64,000 bases of DNA, from assembly GCA_009780675.1 (NCBI GenBank), contig WQZP01000006.1, positions 1 through 64,000 on the forward strand, written 5' to 3'. This document shows positions 15,624-25,024 of this stretch, piece after piece. Position numbers and translations under genes: made by a program. The stretch comes from Spirochaetaceae bacterium (lineage in GTDB: Bacteria > Spirochaetota > Spirochaetia > CADAEX01). The notes beneath the pieces are model-generated. The model searched no databases. It saw only the letters and a list, made by a program, of their open reading frames with translations, and had not been told where the DNA came from. Each line of letters begins with the position of its first letter. The first letter of the stretch is position 1.

Positions 15624-16235
15624 ATGGGAGAAATAAAATCTGCACTTGAACTCGCGCTTGAAAGAACAAATAATGTGCAAAGCGATAAAAAACTTATTGA
15701 AAAAAACAAAGCCATAGACGAAGGGAAAAAATCCGCCTTTGAGTATATGGAAAAAAATAATGGAAAAGAAACTTCTTTTGAAAAGCTGATAAAAGAGAGC
15801 AGCAAAGAAAAACAACAGTGGTTAAGGGAAGGGATGTTTAAAGTTCTTATAAGCAATTTAAAACTTCCTGAAGATGAATCATCATTTAAAAAAATAAATA
15901 AAATCAGAGATGGGTTCTCTGCAATTGTTGAAGATAAAAAAGAAGTTATTTTTCTTTTTTCGCAAATTGAACAGGTATTTAAACAATATTTGCAAAATAA
16001 AAATTCAATAATAGAAAATTTAAATAATAATTTTGAGCAGAAACTCAGAGAGAAAGAAGAAGCGCTTTCAAAACAGTTGGGAACAAAGGTAACTCTTAAA
16101 CCTGAAAATGACCCTGAGTATAAAGACTATCTTCGTAAAATGACAAATCAACTTAATCAGCAGTACCGGGAAGTTCTCGTAAAAATCAGAAATGAAATTG
16201 AAAAAAGGGTTTCAGGCTCCTCTTGTGACGACTAA
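15624..16235 (+). CDS. Conserved treponemal hypothetical protein, coiled-coil rich
   Basis: About 203 residues from ATG 15624 (MGEIKSALELALERT). This start has GGGG 6 bases upstream and begins the segment I recognise as conserved in treponemes; an upstream GTG at 15576 would add 16 residues and is less likely. The protein is almost wholly charged helix (AIDEGKKSAFEYMEKN, EKQQWLREGMFKVLI, NNNFEQKLREKEEALSKQLG) ending RKMTNQLNQQYREVLVKIRNEIEKRV, with no membrane segment. No function is known to me; a structural or scaffold role is possible. Confidence 0.7.
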   Translation: MGEIKSALELALERTNNVQSDKKLIEKNKAIDEGKKSAFEYMEKNNGKETSFEKLIKESSKEKQQWLREGMFKVLISNLKLPEDESSFKKINKIRDGFSAIVEDKKEVIFLFSQIEQVFKQYLQNKNSIIENLNNNFEQKLREKEEALSKQLGTKVTLKPENDPEYKDYLRKMTNQLNQQYREVLVKIRNEIEKRVSGSSCDD

Positions 16236-16334
16236 GAGGATTGTGGCATTGTTTTTGCCTGGCTTAAAAATTTAAAATTGAGAGCGCTTTAATTCAGGCA
16301 TAATAAGGGTGCCGGTCGCGACACCCACATCGTA

Positions 16335-16607
16335 TTACTTTTTGCGCTTAAAAATATGACATTCACTGAACTTATCGTGAATATTTTTTGAATACGAATT
16401 TCCCACTTTTTCCGCGAGATCAGCATTATGAGCAATAATGGCACTGATTTTTGAGTGGTAATGTGCTGCGTTTGTATAGTTCCCTACGCTCATCAAGTAG
16501 GCTTCATCATGTTCCTGCAGCATTTTTTGAATAACAGCGTGCACATCAAAAAATGTATCATGAGGGATACCAGAAATTATTTTCTTGACTGCTTGTTCCA
16601 AATCCAT
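16335..16607 (-). CDS. Small hypothetical protein (90 aa)
   Basis: MDLEQAVKKIISGIPHDTFFDVHAVIQ... with a His/Asn-rich middle (NYTNAAHYHSKISAIIAHNADLAEK) and a basic end. The ATG at 16607 is chosen because AAGGAGG lies 6 bases upstream. No known domain. It stands between convergent and divergent neighbours and is probably monocistronic. Confidence 0.65.
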   Translation of the reverse strand: MDLEQAVKKIISGIPHDTFFDVHAVIQKMLQEHDEAYLMSVGNYTNAAHYHSKISAIIAHNADLAEKVGNSYSKNIHDKFSECHIFKRKK

Positions 16608-16747
16608 ATATTTCCTCCTTAGAACTGGTGACTGAAAATTGATGCCTGACACCAATAATAGTAAAACATGGTATGAGGCTAAAGTAAAGACTTTTTTTTA
16701 CCCAGAGCACCTAAACTGATGGCTTGCGGGTAAGCTTTGTGGATATG

Positions 16748-16777
16748 TTGACATTTTGCAATATTTTAAGATAGTAT
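16748..16777 (+). promoter_or_regulatory. Promoter of the tRNA-Arg gene
   Basis: TTGACA (16748-16753) and TAGTAT (16772-16777), spacer 18, ending 16 bases before the tRNA. Confidence 0.7.
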
Positions 16778-16793
16778 TGGTACTATATCTTAT

Positions 16794-16867
16794 GTCCCGG
16801 TAGCTCAGTAGGATAGAGCGGTTGCCTCCTAAGCAACAGGTCGTGCGTTCGATTCGCGCTCGGGACA
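16794..16867 (+). tRNA. tRNA-Arg (anticodon CCT)
   Basis: A complete cloverleaf can be drawn: acceptor GTCCCGG paired to (T)CGGGAC with discriminator A, D-stem GCTC/GAGC, anticodon stem GTTGC/GCAAC around CTCCTAA (anticodon CCT, reads AGG), and a T-arm GTGCG-TTCGATT-CGCGC. CCA is not encoded. 74 nt. Confidence 0.95.
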
Positions 16868-16887
16868 AAAAATAATTTTACAAAATA

Positions 16888-18309
16888 CTAATCTATTTCA
16901 TACTCTTCGCCATACTTGGCAATTTTAACATTTTTAACACCGATTGATTTAAGTTCTTTTTTTAAATTTTCTTGTGAATCAGGTTCTCCGTGTACCAGAA
17001 AAACAGTTTTAAGTTTTTCAAGATCAAGTTGTCCAATATATTCTTTTATTTCACCATAATCTGCATGAGCGCTGAACGAATCTATGGATTCCACTTGCGC
17101 ATTAAGATTATATGGCTCACCAAAAATTTTTACAACTTTTTGTTTATCTTTTATTTTTCTTCCAAGTGTATGCGCTGCCATAAAGCCTACAATAAGTATT
17201 GTGTTTTCCGGCTTTTCAATAGCTTGAGTAAGATGATGGTTTATTCTCCCTGCTTCGCACATCCCATCAGCAGATATAATAATAACAGGCCCTTTAACAT
17301 CATTTATCCTTTTTGAATCTTCAACACTTGTTGTATAACGGAGCGAGTCAAAACCAAAAGGGCTTTTATGGTGTCTTAGAAATTCTTCGTGAGTTTTTGC
17401 ATCATAACATCCCGGGTGTACTCTAAAAATCGAAGTAGCATTGGTAGCCATAGGGCTGTCAACATAAATAGGAATATCATCCGGGATCTCTTTATTGATG
17501 GTCAAGAGATGCAAATGGTATATAAGCTCCTGAGTTCTTTCAATCGCAAATGCAGGGATAATTACACGTCCGCCCCGCTTAACTGTAGCTCTTATTATTT
17601 CAGCAAGTTTCTTTTCCGCAACATCTTTGTCTTCATGAAGCCTGTCCCCATAAGTGCTTTCAACTACAAAATAATCCGGGTTTGGAATTATTTCAGGATC
17701 TCTGATTATTGGCTTATTTTTTCTTCCCAAATCCCCGGAAAATGCAAATTTTATTTCTTTCCCAGCAGGATCCTTAATATCAAAAACAGGTATCGAAGAT
17801 CCAAGGATATGCCCTGCATCGTAAAAAGTTAATTTGATTTCAGGTGTGATCAATACCGGTCTTTTGTAACAAACTGTAAGAAACTGATTCGTTGCCTGAA
17901 CAGCATCATTTTCATCATATATAACATCGTAGGTAAACGGCCGCCCCTTTTTTTTGGACCTGTACCTGAGATATTCAATATCCTTTGCCTGTATTTTCGC
18001 GCTATCCATCATAATAAGAGAGGCAAGGTCGCGGGTCGCAGGAGTTGCGTAGATATTTCCGCTGTATCCGTTTTTTATAAGAACAGGAAGCATACCGCTG
18101 TGGTCAAAATGCGCGTGAGTAAGAACAACAGCTTCAAGGCTATCTACACTGATATCCTTTGCAATGGTTCTGTTTCTTTCATCAGACTCCTGCCTTCTTC
18201 CCTGATACGCACCACAATCGATTTGTATTTTTTTACCATTATAGTCCAGATAATGGCGCGAGCCTGTTACTTCCTGGGCTGCTCCACGTGAATAAAATTT
18301 TATGCTCAT
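16888..18309 (-). CDS. Beta-CASP metallo-beta-lactamase-fold RNase-like protein
   Basis: 472 residues from ATG 18309 (MSIKFYSRGAAQEVTGSRHYL), which has TAGGAGT 5 bases upstream; a longer frame upstream is not needed. Zn motifs: LTHAHFDHSG (HxHxDH), AGHILGS and the FSGDLGRK aspartate. Beta-CASP features follow: ESTYGDRLH, IPAFAIERTQELIYHL, YVDSPMA, and the RMMBL end FSAHADYGE with VFLVHGEPDSQENLKKEL. This is the CPSF-100/YSH1-like bacterial group, RNA endo/exonucleases, distinct from RNase J. Cytoplasmic. Monocistronic by position. Confidence 0.9.
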   Translation of the reverse strand: MSIKFYSRGAAQEVTGSRHYLDYNGKKIQIDCGAYQGRRQESDERNRTIAKDISVDSLEAVVLTHAHFDHSGMLPVLIKNGYSGNIYATPATRDLASLIMMDSAKIQAKDIEYLRYRSKKKGRPFTYDVIYDENDAVQATNQFLTVCYKRPVLITPEIKLTFYDAGHILGSSIPVFDIKDPAGKEIKFAFSGDLGRKNKPIIRDPEIIPNPDYFVVESTYGDRLHEDKDVAEKKLAEIIRATVKRGGRVIIPAFAIERTQELIYHLHLLTINKEIPDDIPIYVDSPMATNATSIFRVHPGCYDAKTHEEFLRHHKSPFGFDSLRYTTSVEDSKRINDVKGPVIIISADGMCEAGRINHHLTQAIEKPENTILIVGFMAAHTLGRKIKDKQKVVKIFGEPYNLNAQVESIDSFSAHADYGEIKEYIGQLDLEKLKTVFLVHGEPDSQENLKKELKSIGVKNVKIAKYGEEYEID

Positions 18310-18498
18310 ACTTACTCCTATCTGAAAAGATATTATACACTTACTATATAAAATATACGATAATTGCGATAATTGCAAAGTATTTTTGTTTAGACAAAAT
18401 CAGTGCAAATTTTATTTTTTGTACTGATATATAAGTATAACATTTTGCCAATAACTGCTGTATTGTCCTAATAACCAGACAATGATAATATTTAAAAC

Positions 18499-19614
18499 AT
18501 GAGAAGCACTAAAGTAATAATCAATATCAATAATTTTCTGGATAATCTTAAAAATATAAAAAAAAGAATAGGGAAAGAAATAAAAATATGTATGGCTCTA
18601 AAAGCAGATGGCTATGGTCATGGGGCAGAGGCGCTTTCAAAAGCAGCATTTTCTTCGGGCTATGCAGATTATGCTGGTATCGCAGCAATAAGCGAAGGGG
18701 TACAGCTTAGGGAAAGCGGTATTAAAGAAGATATTTTGCTTTTAAGCCTTGCGCTTGGAGAAGAGGTTCCCGAACTTTTTGATTATAATATCACCCCTTT
18801 TACAGCAGATATAAGTTACTTGTCAGATATTGCAAAAGAAGCAGCAAAAAGAAACAGTGTAAAAACAGTTCACTTGAAAATAGATACAGGCATGAACAGA
18901 ATTGGCTGCCGGCCCGAAGATGGTGTAAAAATCGCGCAATTTATAGCAGAGAATAAAAACCTTAAGCTTGGAGGTATTTGCACTCACTTTCCGGTTTCAG
19001 ATACGCTAAACTCATCTGACAAGGAATTCACTTTGAATCAAATTAAGATTCTTAATTATGTTGTAAAAAATATCAGAGAAAAAAAAATTGAACCAGGAAT
19101 TATCCATGCTGCCAATTCAGGCGGTATTTTGCACTATCCGGAATCTTATTTTAATATGGTAAGGCCAGGGATTATTTTGTTTGGCTCATATCCAGATGCC
19201 TCATCTGAAAAAAATATAGAAATCAAACCTGTGATGACATTTGAATCAAGAGTTGTCTTTATAAAAAAAATAAAGAAAGGGGAAAAAGCATCATACGGTC
19301 TTACTTGGGAAGCAAATGAAGATACTTTTATAGCTACTATTCCGGTAGGATATGCTGATGGATATAACAGACTTTTGAGCAATAAGGGTAAAGTTGAAAT
19401 AAAGGGTAAAATTTATTCTGTGGCAGGCAGGGTATGTATGGATCAAACACTTATTAATATTGGCAGCAGCCATAATATAGAAGTGGGGGATAAGGTAATT
19501 CTTTTTGGAGGAGGCTCTTCTATTACGTGCGATTCTGTAGCCAAGTTGTGTGATACTATATCATACGAGTTATATTGCAATATAAATAAAAGAGTTCCGA
19601 GGATTTGTGTTTGA
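18499..19614 (+). CDS. alr: Alanine racemase
   Basis: 371 residues. PLP enzyme interconverting L- and D-alanine for peptidoglycan. The PLP lysine is K35 in ICMALKADGYGHGAE; the second base Tyr is in GEKASYGLTWEA; IDTGMNRIGC, HAANSGGIL, VRPGIILFG, IPVGYADGYNR and AGRVCMDQTLI match the fold type III barrel and C-terminal beta domain. Full length. A weak terminator follows before the convergent LUD gene. Confidence 0.95.
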   Translation: MRSTKVIININNFLDNLKNIKKRIGKEIKICMALKADGYGHGAEALSKAAFSSGYADYAGIAAISEGVQLRESGIKEDILLLSLALGEEVPELFDYNITPFTADISYLSDIAKEAAKRNSVKTVHLKIDTGMNRIGCRPEDGVKIAQFIAENKNLKLGGICTHFPVSDTLNSSDKEFTLNQIKILNYVVKNIREKKIEPGIIHAANSGGILHYPESYFNMVRPGIILFGSYPDASSEKNIEIKPVMTFESRVVFIKKIKKGEKASYGLTWEANEDTFIATIPVGYADGYNRLLSNKGKVEIKGKIYSVAGRVCMDQTLINIGSSHNIEVGDKVILFGGGSSITCDSVAKLCDTISYELYCNINKRVPRICV

Positions 19615-19642
19615 CCCCGGCTTTCGCCAGGGTTAGGGTTTT
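19615..19642 (+). terminator. Weak terminator after alr
   Basis: CCCcGGC (19615-19621), loop TTTC, GCCaGGG (19626-19632) with one mismatch, then GGGTTTTC. Confidence 0.5.
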
Positions 19643-19651
19643 CTAAAAAAA

Positions 19652-20293
19652 TCAGTAACCAAAATTTTCTCCAATAAGAAAAACTTTGATGCGTCCTTTA
19701 ATAGGAGATCTTCTTGTAATAACCGTAAAACTGCATATACATCCTGACTCAAAGCAATCGTCGCATCTGCCGCTTGAAACGCATGATGCTTTTTTAGAAA
19801 GTCTTATAGCATTAAGCGGAGCTGCATAATTTCGTATACGGGATATTGCTTCTTGCTCATTAGCCACAATTTTATTCATTCCAGCAACAACAATAACATT
19901 TTTTGGACCAAAGCTCATTGCTGCTACTCTATTACCCCGGCCATCGATATTTACGAGTTTTCCATCCATGGTTATTGCGTTAGTGCTTGTAAAATAATAG
20001 TCGGAAGCAAAAGCATCTACGTAAAGCTGCATAAGTTTTTCCTGACTTTCAGCAGCAGCAACTTCCCTGTCAAGCACTTTGAAATTTCCTTTTCTCAAAA
20101 ACTCAAGGATCCCTGTTTCGCCAAGCGTTATTGAACCACCCCACGATACCAAAGAACCCTTTGGTATAAAATCTTTGAGAAAAGTGAACATGGATTTGGT
20201 TGTATCAAAATAACGCCCTTCAATTCCTCCCTGTTCAAAATTACAGATAATTTTTTCAGCAATAATTGCATTGTATACATTTTTTACTTCCAT
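19652..20293 (-). CDS. LUD domain protein (LutC/YkgG-like)
   Basis: 213 residues. LUD (DUF162) signature: FIPKGSLVSWGGSITLGETGILEFLRKGNFKVLDRE, YFTSTNAITMDGKLVNIDGRGNRVAAMSFGP and VIVVAGMNKIVANEQEAISRIRNYAAPLNAIRL. The C-terminus has a Cys-rich CVSSGRCDDCFESGCICS stretch, suggesting metal or Fe-S binding. Relatives act in lactate oxidation complexes, but no LutA/LutB partner is nearby, so the role here is open. The ATG follows AAGGGAAGGAG. Confidence 0.85.
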   Translation of the reverse strand: MEVKNVYNAIIAEKIICNFEQGGIEGRYFDTTKSMFTFLKDFIPKGSLVSWGGSITLGETGILEFLRKGNFKVLDREVAAAESQEKLMQLYVDAFASDYYFTSTNAITMDGKLVNIDGRGNRVAAMSFGPKNVIVVAGMNKIVANEQEAISRIRNYAAPLNAIRLSKKASCVSSGRCDDCFESGCICSFTVITRRSPIKGRIKVFLIGENFGY

Positions 20294-20310
20294 ATTAATC
20301 TCCTTCCCTT

Positions 20311-21024
20311 TTATTGAAATTCAATATATGTACCCCCGGCAAATTCTGACAAATGTTTTATTGCCGGGCCCTGTTTATAATAAACAAATGATCTCATGCC
20401 TGCTGTGGCTTCAAGATATTCCGTGGCATTTACTCTTATAGTGCTTCCTGTAAAAGCATGGACATGGACTCTTGCAGCAGCAAGAGATTCTGCATTAACC
20501 AAGCCACTGTTAACAGCTCGCGCTTCAAGCTGATCCACTCTCCCTCTTAGTATTATGGATGAGTCTCTTCCACAATTTATAAATAGGGCATAAGTATCAA
20601 CAAACAGTTCAAGAAATGAGCCTGATTCTGCCCTTATTTCTGCCCGCTCGTCGAAAATATTTCTTTGTGCGCGGACAAGAGCGCCTGTTGAGACATCCAA
20701 TTGCGAAATTGTATTTGAAATATTTAAGGTTATGGTAATATTGCGGGTATGAAAACCTCTGCTGTTTTTGCGCAGAACCAATGTTTCTCCGCTCATAAAG
20801 AAATCAATATCCCTGATGTCTCCTCTTCTTACATTTATTCTCATTGAGTTTGCAGTATTTGTAACAATAGTGTCGCCTGGCCCCTCTATTTGGACGATAA
20901 TACGCCCGCTGATTTCTATTCTTGAAAACTGGGGAAGTCTTTCAAAAAATTCTGTAGCGTAGCAAGGTTTTGCCAAAGCAGTGAGTAAAAAAAGAAATGT
21001 GAAAAAAACAGCCAAAGTACGCAT
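20311..21024 (-). CDS. Secreted GIN-domain (DUF2807) protein
   Basis: 237 residues with signal peptide RTLAVFFTFLFLLTALAKPCYA. The mature part is a repeated short beta-strand pattern typical of the 'head GIN' parallel-beta domain: RIEISGRIIVQIEGP, MRINVRRGDIRD, QLDVSTGALVRAQRN, AEIRAESGSFLELFVDTY, LEARAVNSGLVNAESL, ATEYLEATAGM. Likely periplasmic or cell-surface; putative adhesin is a family label only. It lies 17 bases upstream of the LUD gene on the same strand, but the functional link is unclear. Confidence 0.8.
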   Translation of the reverse strand: MRTLAVFFTFLFLLTALAKPCYATEFFERLPQFSRIEISGRIIVQIEGPGDTIVTNTANSMRINVRRGDIRDIDFFMSGETLVLRKNSRGFHTRNITITLNISNTISQLDVSTGALVRAQRNIFDERAEIRAESGSFLELFVDTYALFINCGRDSSIILRGRVDQLEARAVNSGLVNAESLAAARVHVHAFTGSTIRVNATEYLEATAGMRSFVYYKQGPAIKHLSEFAGGTYIEFQ

Positions 21025-21157
21025 AATTAAATAATACCATCATATTATAAGAGGTCAAGCAAAATTATTTATAATTTCCATCATATACGAAGTTCGCGCT
21101 AATATCCATGAGCAGAGGTTGCTGCAAATCGCTGAGTGGTTATAAAATATAAAGAAG

Positions 21158-21418
21158 CTAACGAGAAGCATCCTGGATGCGCTTGCTTTCTTCTATTATT
21201 ACTTTGTAAAGTTTTTCAACAAACACAGGGTCAAGAAGCGAGTGGTTGTTGCTTGCGATGGTTGTAACTTTTTTAAAAACTTTCTGCTCTCTCTTTTTAT
21301 CTTCACTTTTTTCTTTGAACTTTCTAACCATAACTGCCTGCTGCATTCTTTCATCCAGAAGTTTTAAAATTTGTTGATCTATTTTATCTATATTTTCCCT
21401 AATTAAATTAATGTCCAT
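21158..21418 (-). CDS. Chorismate mutase (AroQ type), last gene of the aro operon
   Basis: 86 residues: NLIRENIDKIDQQILKLLDERMQQAVMVRKFKEKSEDKKREQ, then VFVEKLYKVIIEESKRIQ, the three-helix AroQ fold with its conserved Arg, Lys and Glu/Gln positions. It converts chorismate to prephenate, the branch toward Phe and Tyr. It lies 13 bases after aroC, so the operon ends by committing chorismate to exactly the two amino acids coded in the leader peptide. In Bacillus this domain is fused to DAHP synthase; here it is separate. Confidence 0.9.
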   Translation of the reverse strand: MDINLIRENIDKIDQQILKLLDERMQQAVMVRKFKEKSEDKKREQKVFKKVTTIASNNHSLLDPVFVEKLYKVIIEESKRIQDASR

Positions 21419-21431
21419 ATTTGTCCCTTTT

Positions 21432-22409
21432 TTACTGACTCCTGTTAATCAAATAAAAATCCGCAATAGCAATAGCTGCTGCTGCTTCTATAACAGGGGG
21501 AATGCGCAACGCAAAACAGGTATCATGCCTCCCGCCTGCAGCAAGTTCTTCTATTTTATTTGTTTTAAAGTTATAAGTGTTTTGAATTGCTGAAATTGTT
21601 GCAGTAGGTTTTACAGCAACACGGAAAACCACTTCATTGCTGTTTGTGATCCCGCCGTTGATTCCACCATGATTATTTGTTGCGGTTTTACCATCAGCAG
21701 AGATAATAATATCATTATGCTCGCTCCCTTTCATGGCCGCTGCCTTAAAGCCTGCTCCGAATTCTATTCCCCGAATCCCGGGAATCGCGAAAATTATATG
21801 GCTTATCATTGATTCAAATGAGTCAAAAAAAGGCTCTCCAAGTCCTGGCTTGATATTTTTTATCCTGCATTCAACTATCCCACCTATAGAATCTTTTTTC
21901 TCTTCTGCGGATTTTATTGTGCTTTCTATATCAGTCATCCCGCCTGCTTCTATAAGTGAAGCAGATATTTCCGCGCCGTCTATAATTTTTTTCGCAATAA
22001 CACCTGCAGCCACAAGAGGAGCTGTAAGCCTGCCGGAAAAATGGCCTCCTCCCCGCAAATCACTAAACCCCTTATATTTTATTTTTGATGTAAAATCTGC
22101 GTGGCCTGGTCTGGGTGTATCAATAAATTTTTCATAATCCGAAGATAATGTATCTTTATTTTCAAAAATTATTGTAATGGGAGCGCCTGTTGTTTTTTCT
22201 TTGTATATACCGGAAATGATTTTAGGAATATCGCTCTCGATCCTGGCGGTTGTCCCTTGCTTTCCGGATTTTCTTCTGAGCAAATCTTTTTCAAAATCTT
22301 TTTCTGTTACTGTAATGCCCACAGGAGTTCCGTCTATTACAATACCTATTTCTTTGCCATGAGATTCTCCAAAAATAGATACCCTGAATACTCTGCCAAA
22401 ACTATTCAT
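21432..22409 (-). CDS. aroC: Chorismate synthase
   Basis: Step seven: EPSP to chorismate, with reduced FMN. From ATG 22409 (MNSFGRVFRVSIFGESHG) the protein has about 325 residues, a little shorter than most. Signature regions: FGESHGKEIGIVIDGTPVGI, GKQGTTARIESD, PGHADFTSKIKYKGFSDLRGGGHFSGRLTA, GIEFGAGF, TNNHGGINGGITN and GRHDTCFALRIPPVIEA. The ATG has GGAGGG 8 bases upstream, better than the TTG at 22424. It overlaps the aroA stop by 8 bases, indicating coupling. Confidence 0.94.
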   Translation of the reverse strand: MNSFGRVFRVSIFGESHGKEIGIVIDGTPVGITVTEKDFEKDLLRRKSGKQGTTARIESDIPKIISGIYKEKTTGAPITIIFENKDTLSSDYEKFIDTPRPGHADFTSKIKYKGFSDLRGGGHFSGRLTAPLVAAGVIAKKIIDGAEISASLIEAGGMTDIESTIKSAEEKKDSIGGIVECRIKNIKPGLGEPFFDSFESMISHIIFAIPGIRGIEFGAGFKAAAMKGSEHNDIIISADGKTATNNHGGINGGITNSNEVVFRVAVKPTATISAIQNTYNFKTNKIEELAAGGRHDTCFALRIPPVIEAAAAIAIADFYLINRSQ

Positions 22410-23703
22410 CCACTTGCCCTCCAATAAGCATCAAGTCATTATAAAAATCAGGATAAGATTTTTCAACAGCTTCTGCGTTTTCAATCTCTACTTTTACGCC
22501 ACCTATTGCAGATGCAGCCGCAATAGCCATTGCGATCCTGTGGTCATTGTGGGAGTTGCCTTTAAAACTTTGGATACCCCTTCCGCCAACAACAGAAATC
22601 GTTTTCCCATTTGATTTTATATCTACTCCAGCCTTTGAAAATTCTTCTAAAAGGGTAAGCTCCCTGTCAGACTCTTTGTGTTTAAGCCTTTCAACCCCAT
22701 GTATTAATGATGTGCCGCTGCAGCCCGAAGCCAGTGCCACAAGTGGGGGAAAAAGATCCGGGCACTCAGATGCATTGAATTCAAAAGGCAATAATAAAGG
22801 AGTTGTCCTTTTTAGGGTGATAAAATTATTACCAGATGTTCCGATTTTCAAACCACAAGCTGACAACACTTCAACAATTGCTTTGTCTGCCTGCTTTGAA
22901 TCAATATCCAGGTTATCTATCTCAATAGAACCTTCGCTTGAGAGCGCTGCTGCCACAAGGAGAAATGACGCAGAAGACCAGTCCCCTTCAGCCTCTATAA
23001 TTCCAGGGGTTTTGTATTTTTGACCTCCGTTTATTTCAAATAAACTGTAGTTGTTATTTATGATTTCACAACCAAATTTTTTCGCAAGGTCGATTGTTAA
23101 ATTTATATAAGGCTTACTTTTTAAATTATTTACTTTTATTTCCGAATTTCCTTTAGCAGCAGGCAACGCTAAAAGGAGTCCTGTCAAAATCTGGGAACTT
23201 AATGAGCCGTCAATCTCTGCAGAGCCTCCTGCAAGCTGCCCACAAACAGCAACAGGGGGGAACCCTCCATTATCCGAGAGTTTTACTCCAAATTGAGAGA
23301 GTGTTTCAACAATGATCGATGAAGGTCTTTTGCTTAAAGAACCTGCTGCGTTAAATTCAAAACAACAGTTATTAAGCGAAACCACTGAGGAAAACATTCT
23401 TAAGGCAAGCCCGGACTCTCCACAAAAAAGCTTTACCACATTTTTGTTTTTATCAAGGTTTTCCATTTTTCCCCTGCTGTCAATATAAATGGCAGAAGAT
23501 GTTTCTGATACTTCTGCGCCAAGAGACCTGATCATCCCTAATGCAGCATCAACATCATTACAGCATACAGGGTTTATAATTTTAGTCTCCCCTTGAGAAA
23601 GCCAGGAGAGCGCAACAATTCTTTGCAAAGCGCTTTTTGAGGATGGCGCTTTAAGCTTGCCCAGGCAAGGCCTAACTTTCGAAAACTGGACTAATTTCTT
23701 CAT
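22402..23703 (-). CDS. aroA: EPSP synthase (3-phosphoshikimate 1-carboxyvinyltransferase)
   Basis: 433 residues. Step six. Motifs of both repeated domains: SSKSALQRIVALSWLSQGE, GESGLALRMFSSVV, RPSSIIVETL, GSLSSQILTGLLLALPAAKG, SKPYINLTIDLAKKFG, GDWSSASFLLVAAAL, HKESDRELTLLEEFSKAG and NDHRIAMAIAAAS. The usual LPGSKS is varied to the weaker LKAPSSKSA near residue 20. The AroE-AroK gene overlaps its start by 32 bases. Confidence 0.94.
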   Translation of the reverse strand: MKKLVQFSKVRPCLGKLKAPSSKSALQRIVALSWLSQGETKIINPVCCNDVDAALGMIRSLGAEVSETSSAIYIDSRGKMENLDKNKNVVKLFCGESGLALRMFSSVVSLNNCCFEFNAAGSLSKRPSSIIVETLSQFGVKLSDNGGFPPVAVCGQLAGGSAEIDGSLSSQILTGLLLALPAAKGNSEIKVNNLKSKPYINLTIDLAKKFGCEIINNNYSLFEINGGQKYKTPGIIEAEGDWSSASFLLVAAALSSEGSIEIDNLDIDSKQADKAIVEVLSACGLKIGTSGNNFITLKRTTPLLLPFEFNASECPDLFPPLVALASGCSGTSLIHGVERLKHKESDRELTLLEEFSKAGVDIKSNGKTISVVGGRGIQSFKGNSHNDHRIAMAIAAASAIGGVKVEIENAEAVEKSYPDFYNDLMLIGGQVDE

Positions 23704-25018
23704 AAAGTTTTTTTGCTATCTCTTGAGCACTCCTTTTTGATGAATCTATTATAAGCGATGATGTAATGCCATAAAAGTCTATTCTTTCATTAAAAAGTTT
23801 TATAGCTTCTTCGTATTTTTTTTCTGTATTTAAAAGAGGTCTTGAGTTATCTGTTATTCTTTTTACTGAAACTTCCGGAGACGCAACAAGCCATACAGGA
23901 AAACTTTTGGATGCAATTATCTTTCTGTTTTCACTATCTTTTACAGCGCCACCTCCGCAAGTTATAACTTTCCCTTTTTCATTATTAAAAACAGTTTCTA
24001 TAATTCTTTTTTCTATTTGCCGAAAATAGTTTTCATTTTTGTTTTTAAAAATATCAGCAATAGTCATTTCTTCTTTTTTTTCAATCTCTTTATCTATATC
24101 AATAAAATCTGTATCAAAAAGATCTGCAACTATTTCGCCTGCAGTTGTTTTACCACTTCCCATAAACCCTATTAGGGCTATGTTATTTTTTTTACTATAA
24201 ACCAAATTTTCTTCGGTAAATTGTTCAACAGAGTTATCCGGTAGTTTTAGTCCTGTAAAAATTTCAAATGAAGCCATTGCCTGATTTACAAGCCATTTCA
24301 AGCCTGAAATAGTTTGCAATCCATTTTCTGCCGCTGTTCGTGTTAAAACACTGTTTTTATAATTTGCATCAAAAATAATTGCGTTTTTTTTGACTTTGCT
24401 TATATCAAAAAAAATATCATTTACAGGAAGCGCATTTACAACAATATCTGCGTTACAAATCTGTTTGTTTATATCTTCAAGAGCAGCAGCAGTACAATTT
24501 TTTATCCATTTTATTTTTTCAAAAGCTTTTGAAGCTGTTCTGTTAAAAACAGTAACATCAAATCCAGCAAGGGAAAGTCCGTGCGCAGCAGCAATACCTG
24601 CTCCACCTGCTCCGATCACAAAAGCGGTTTTCCCTTTTTTTGAACCTTCTATAATACACGCCGGGGAAATATTTTTGACAGACTCATATACGCCAAGATA
24701 ATCTGTATTAAATAGAGATATATCCCTGCCGTTATCCGCGATAACAGCAGTATTGGCAGCCATAAGTTTTTCAACAATATTGTCACGCAAATGCGGCAAG
24801 CACGCCTCTGCTGCATCCTGCTTAAAAGGAGAAGTAATATTCAGGCCAGTTATCCCTGTTATTTTTGCAACATTGATCACCTCATCAAAAGAATCTGCTG
24901 CTATTCTGGAGTAGAATCCCGAAAGATCCATCAGCTCAAACAGTTTATAAAATATATTGGGACTTATGCTGTGCGCTATTGGATTTCCCGCAACAGCAAG
25001 CCTTGTACTGTCACCCAC
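23672..25018 (-). CDS. Bifunctional shikimate dehydrogenase - shikimate kinase
   Basis: 448 residues, a fusion of steps four and five. Residues 1-270 are AroE: NPIAHSISPNIF, LNITSPFKQDAAEACL with the catalytic Lys, FNTDYLG with the catalytic Asp, and the NADP fold VIGAGGAGIAAAHGLSLAGFDVTVFNRT. Residues about 278-448 are AroK: Walker A GFMGSGKTTAGEI, FIDIDKEIEKKEEMTIADIF, NYFRQIEKRI, ITCGGGAV and a lid Arg in DNSRPLL. The junction (VEQFTEENLVYSKKNN) is short. The C-terminus overlaps aroA by 32 bases, longer than the usual coupling overlap. The fusion could channel shikimate between sites. Confidence 0.94.
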   Translation of the reverse strand: MGDSTRLAVAGNPIAHSISPNIFYKLFELMDLSGFYSRIAADSFDEVINVAKITGITGLNITSPFKQDAAEACLPHLRDNIVEKLMAANTAVIADNGRDISLFNTDYLGVYESVKNISPACIIEGSKKGKTAFVIGAGGAGIAAAHGLSLAGFDVTVFNRTASKAFEKIKWIKNCTAAALEDINKQICNADIVVNALPVNDIFFDISKVKKNAIIFDANYKNSVLTRTAAENGLQTISGLKWLVNQAMASFEIFTGLKLPDNSVEQFTEENLVYSKKNNIALIGFMGSGKTTAGEIVADLFDTDFIDIDKEIEKKEEMTIADIFKNKNENYFRQIEKRIIETVFNNEKGKVITCGGGAVKDSENRKIIASKSFPVWLVASPEVSVKRITDNSRPLLNTEKKYEEAIKLFNERIDFYGITSSLIIDSSKRSAQEIAKKLYEEISPVFES

Positions 25019-25024
25019 TTTGCA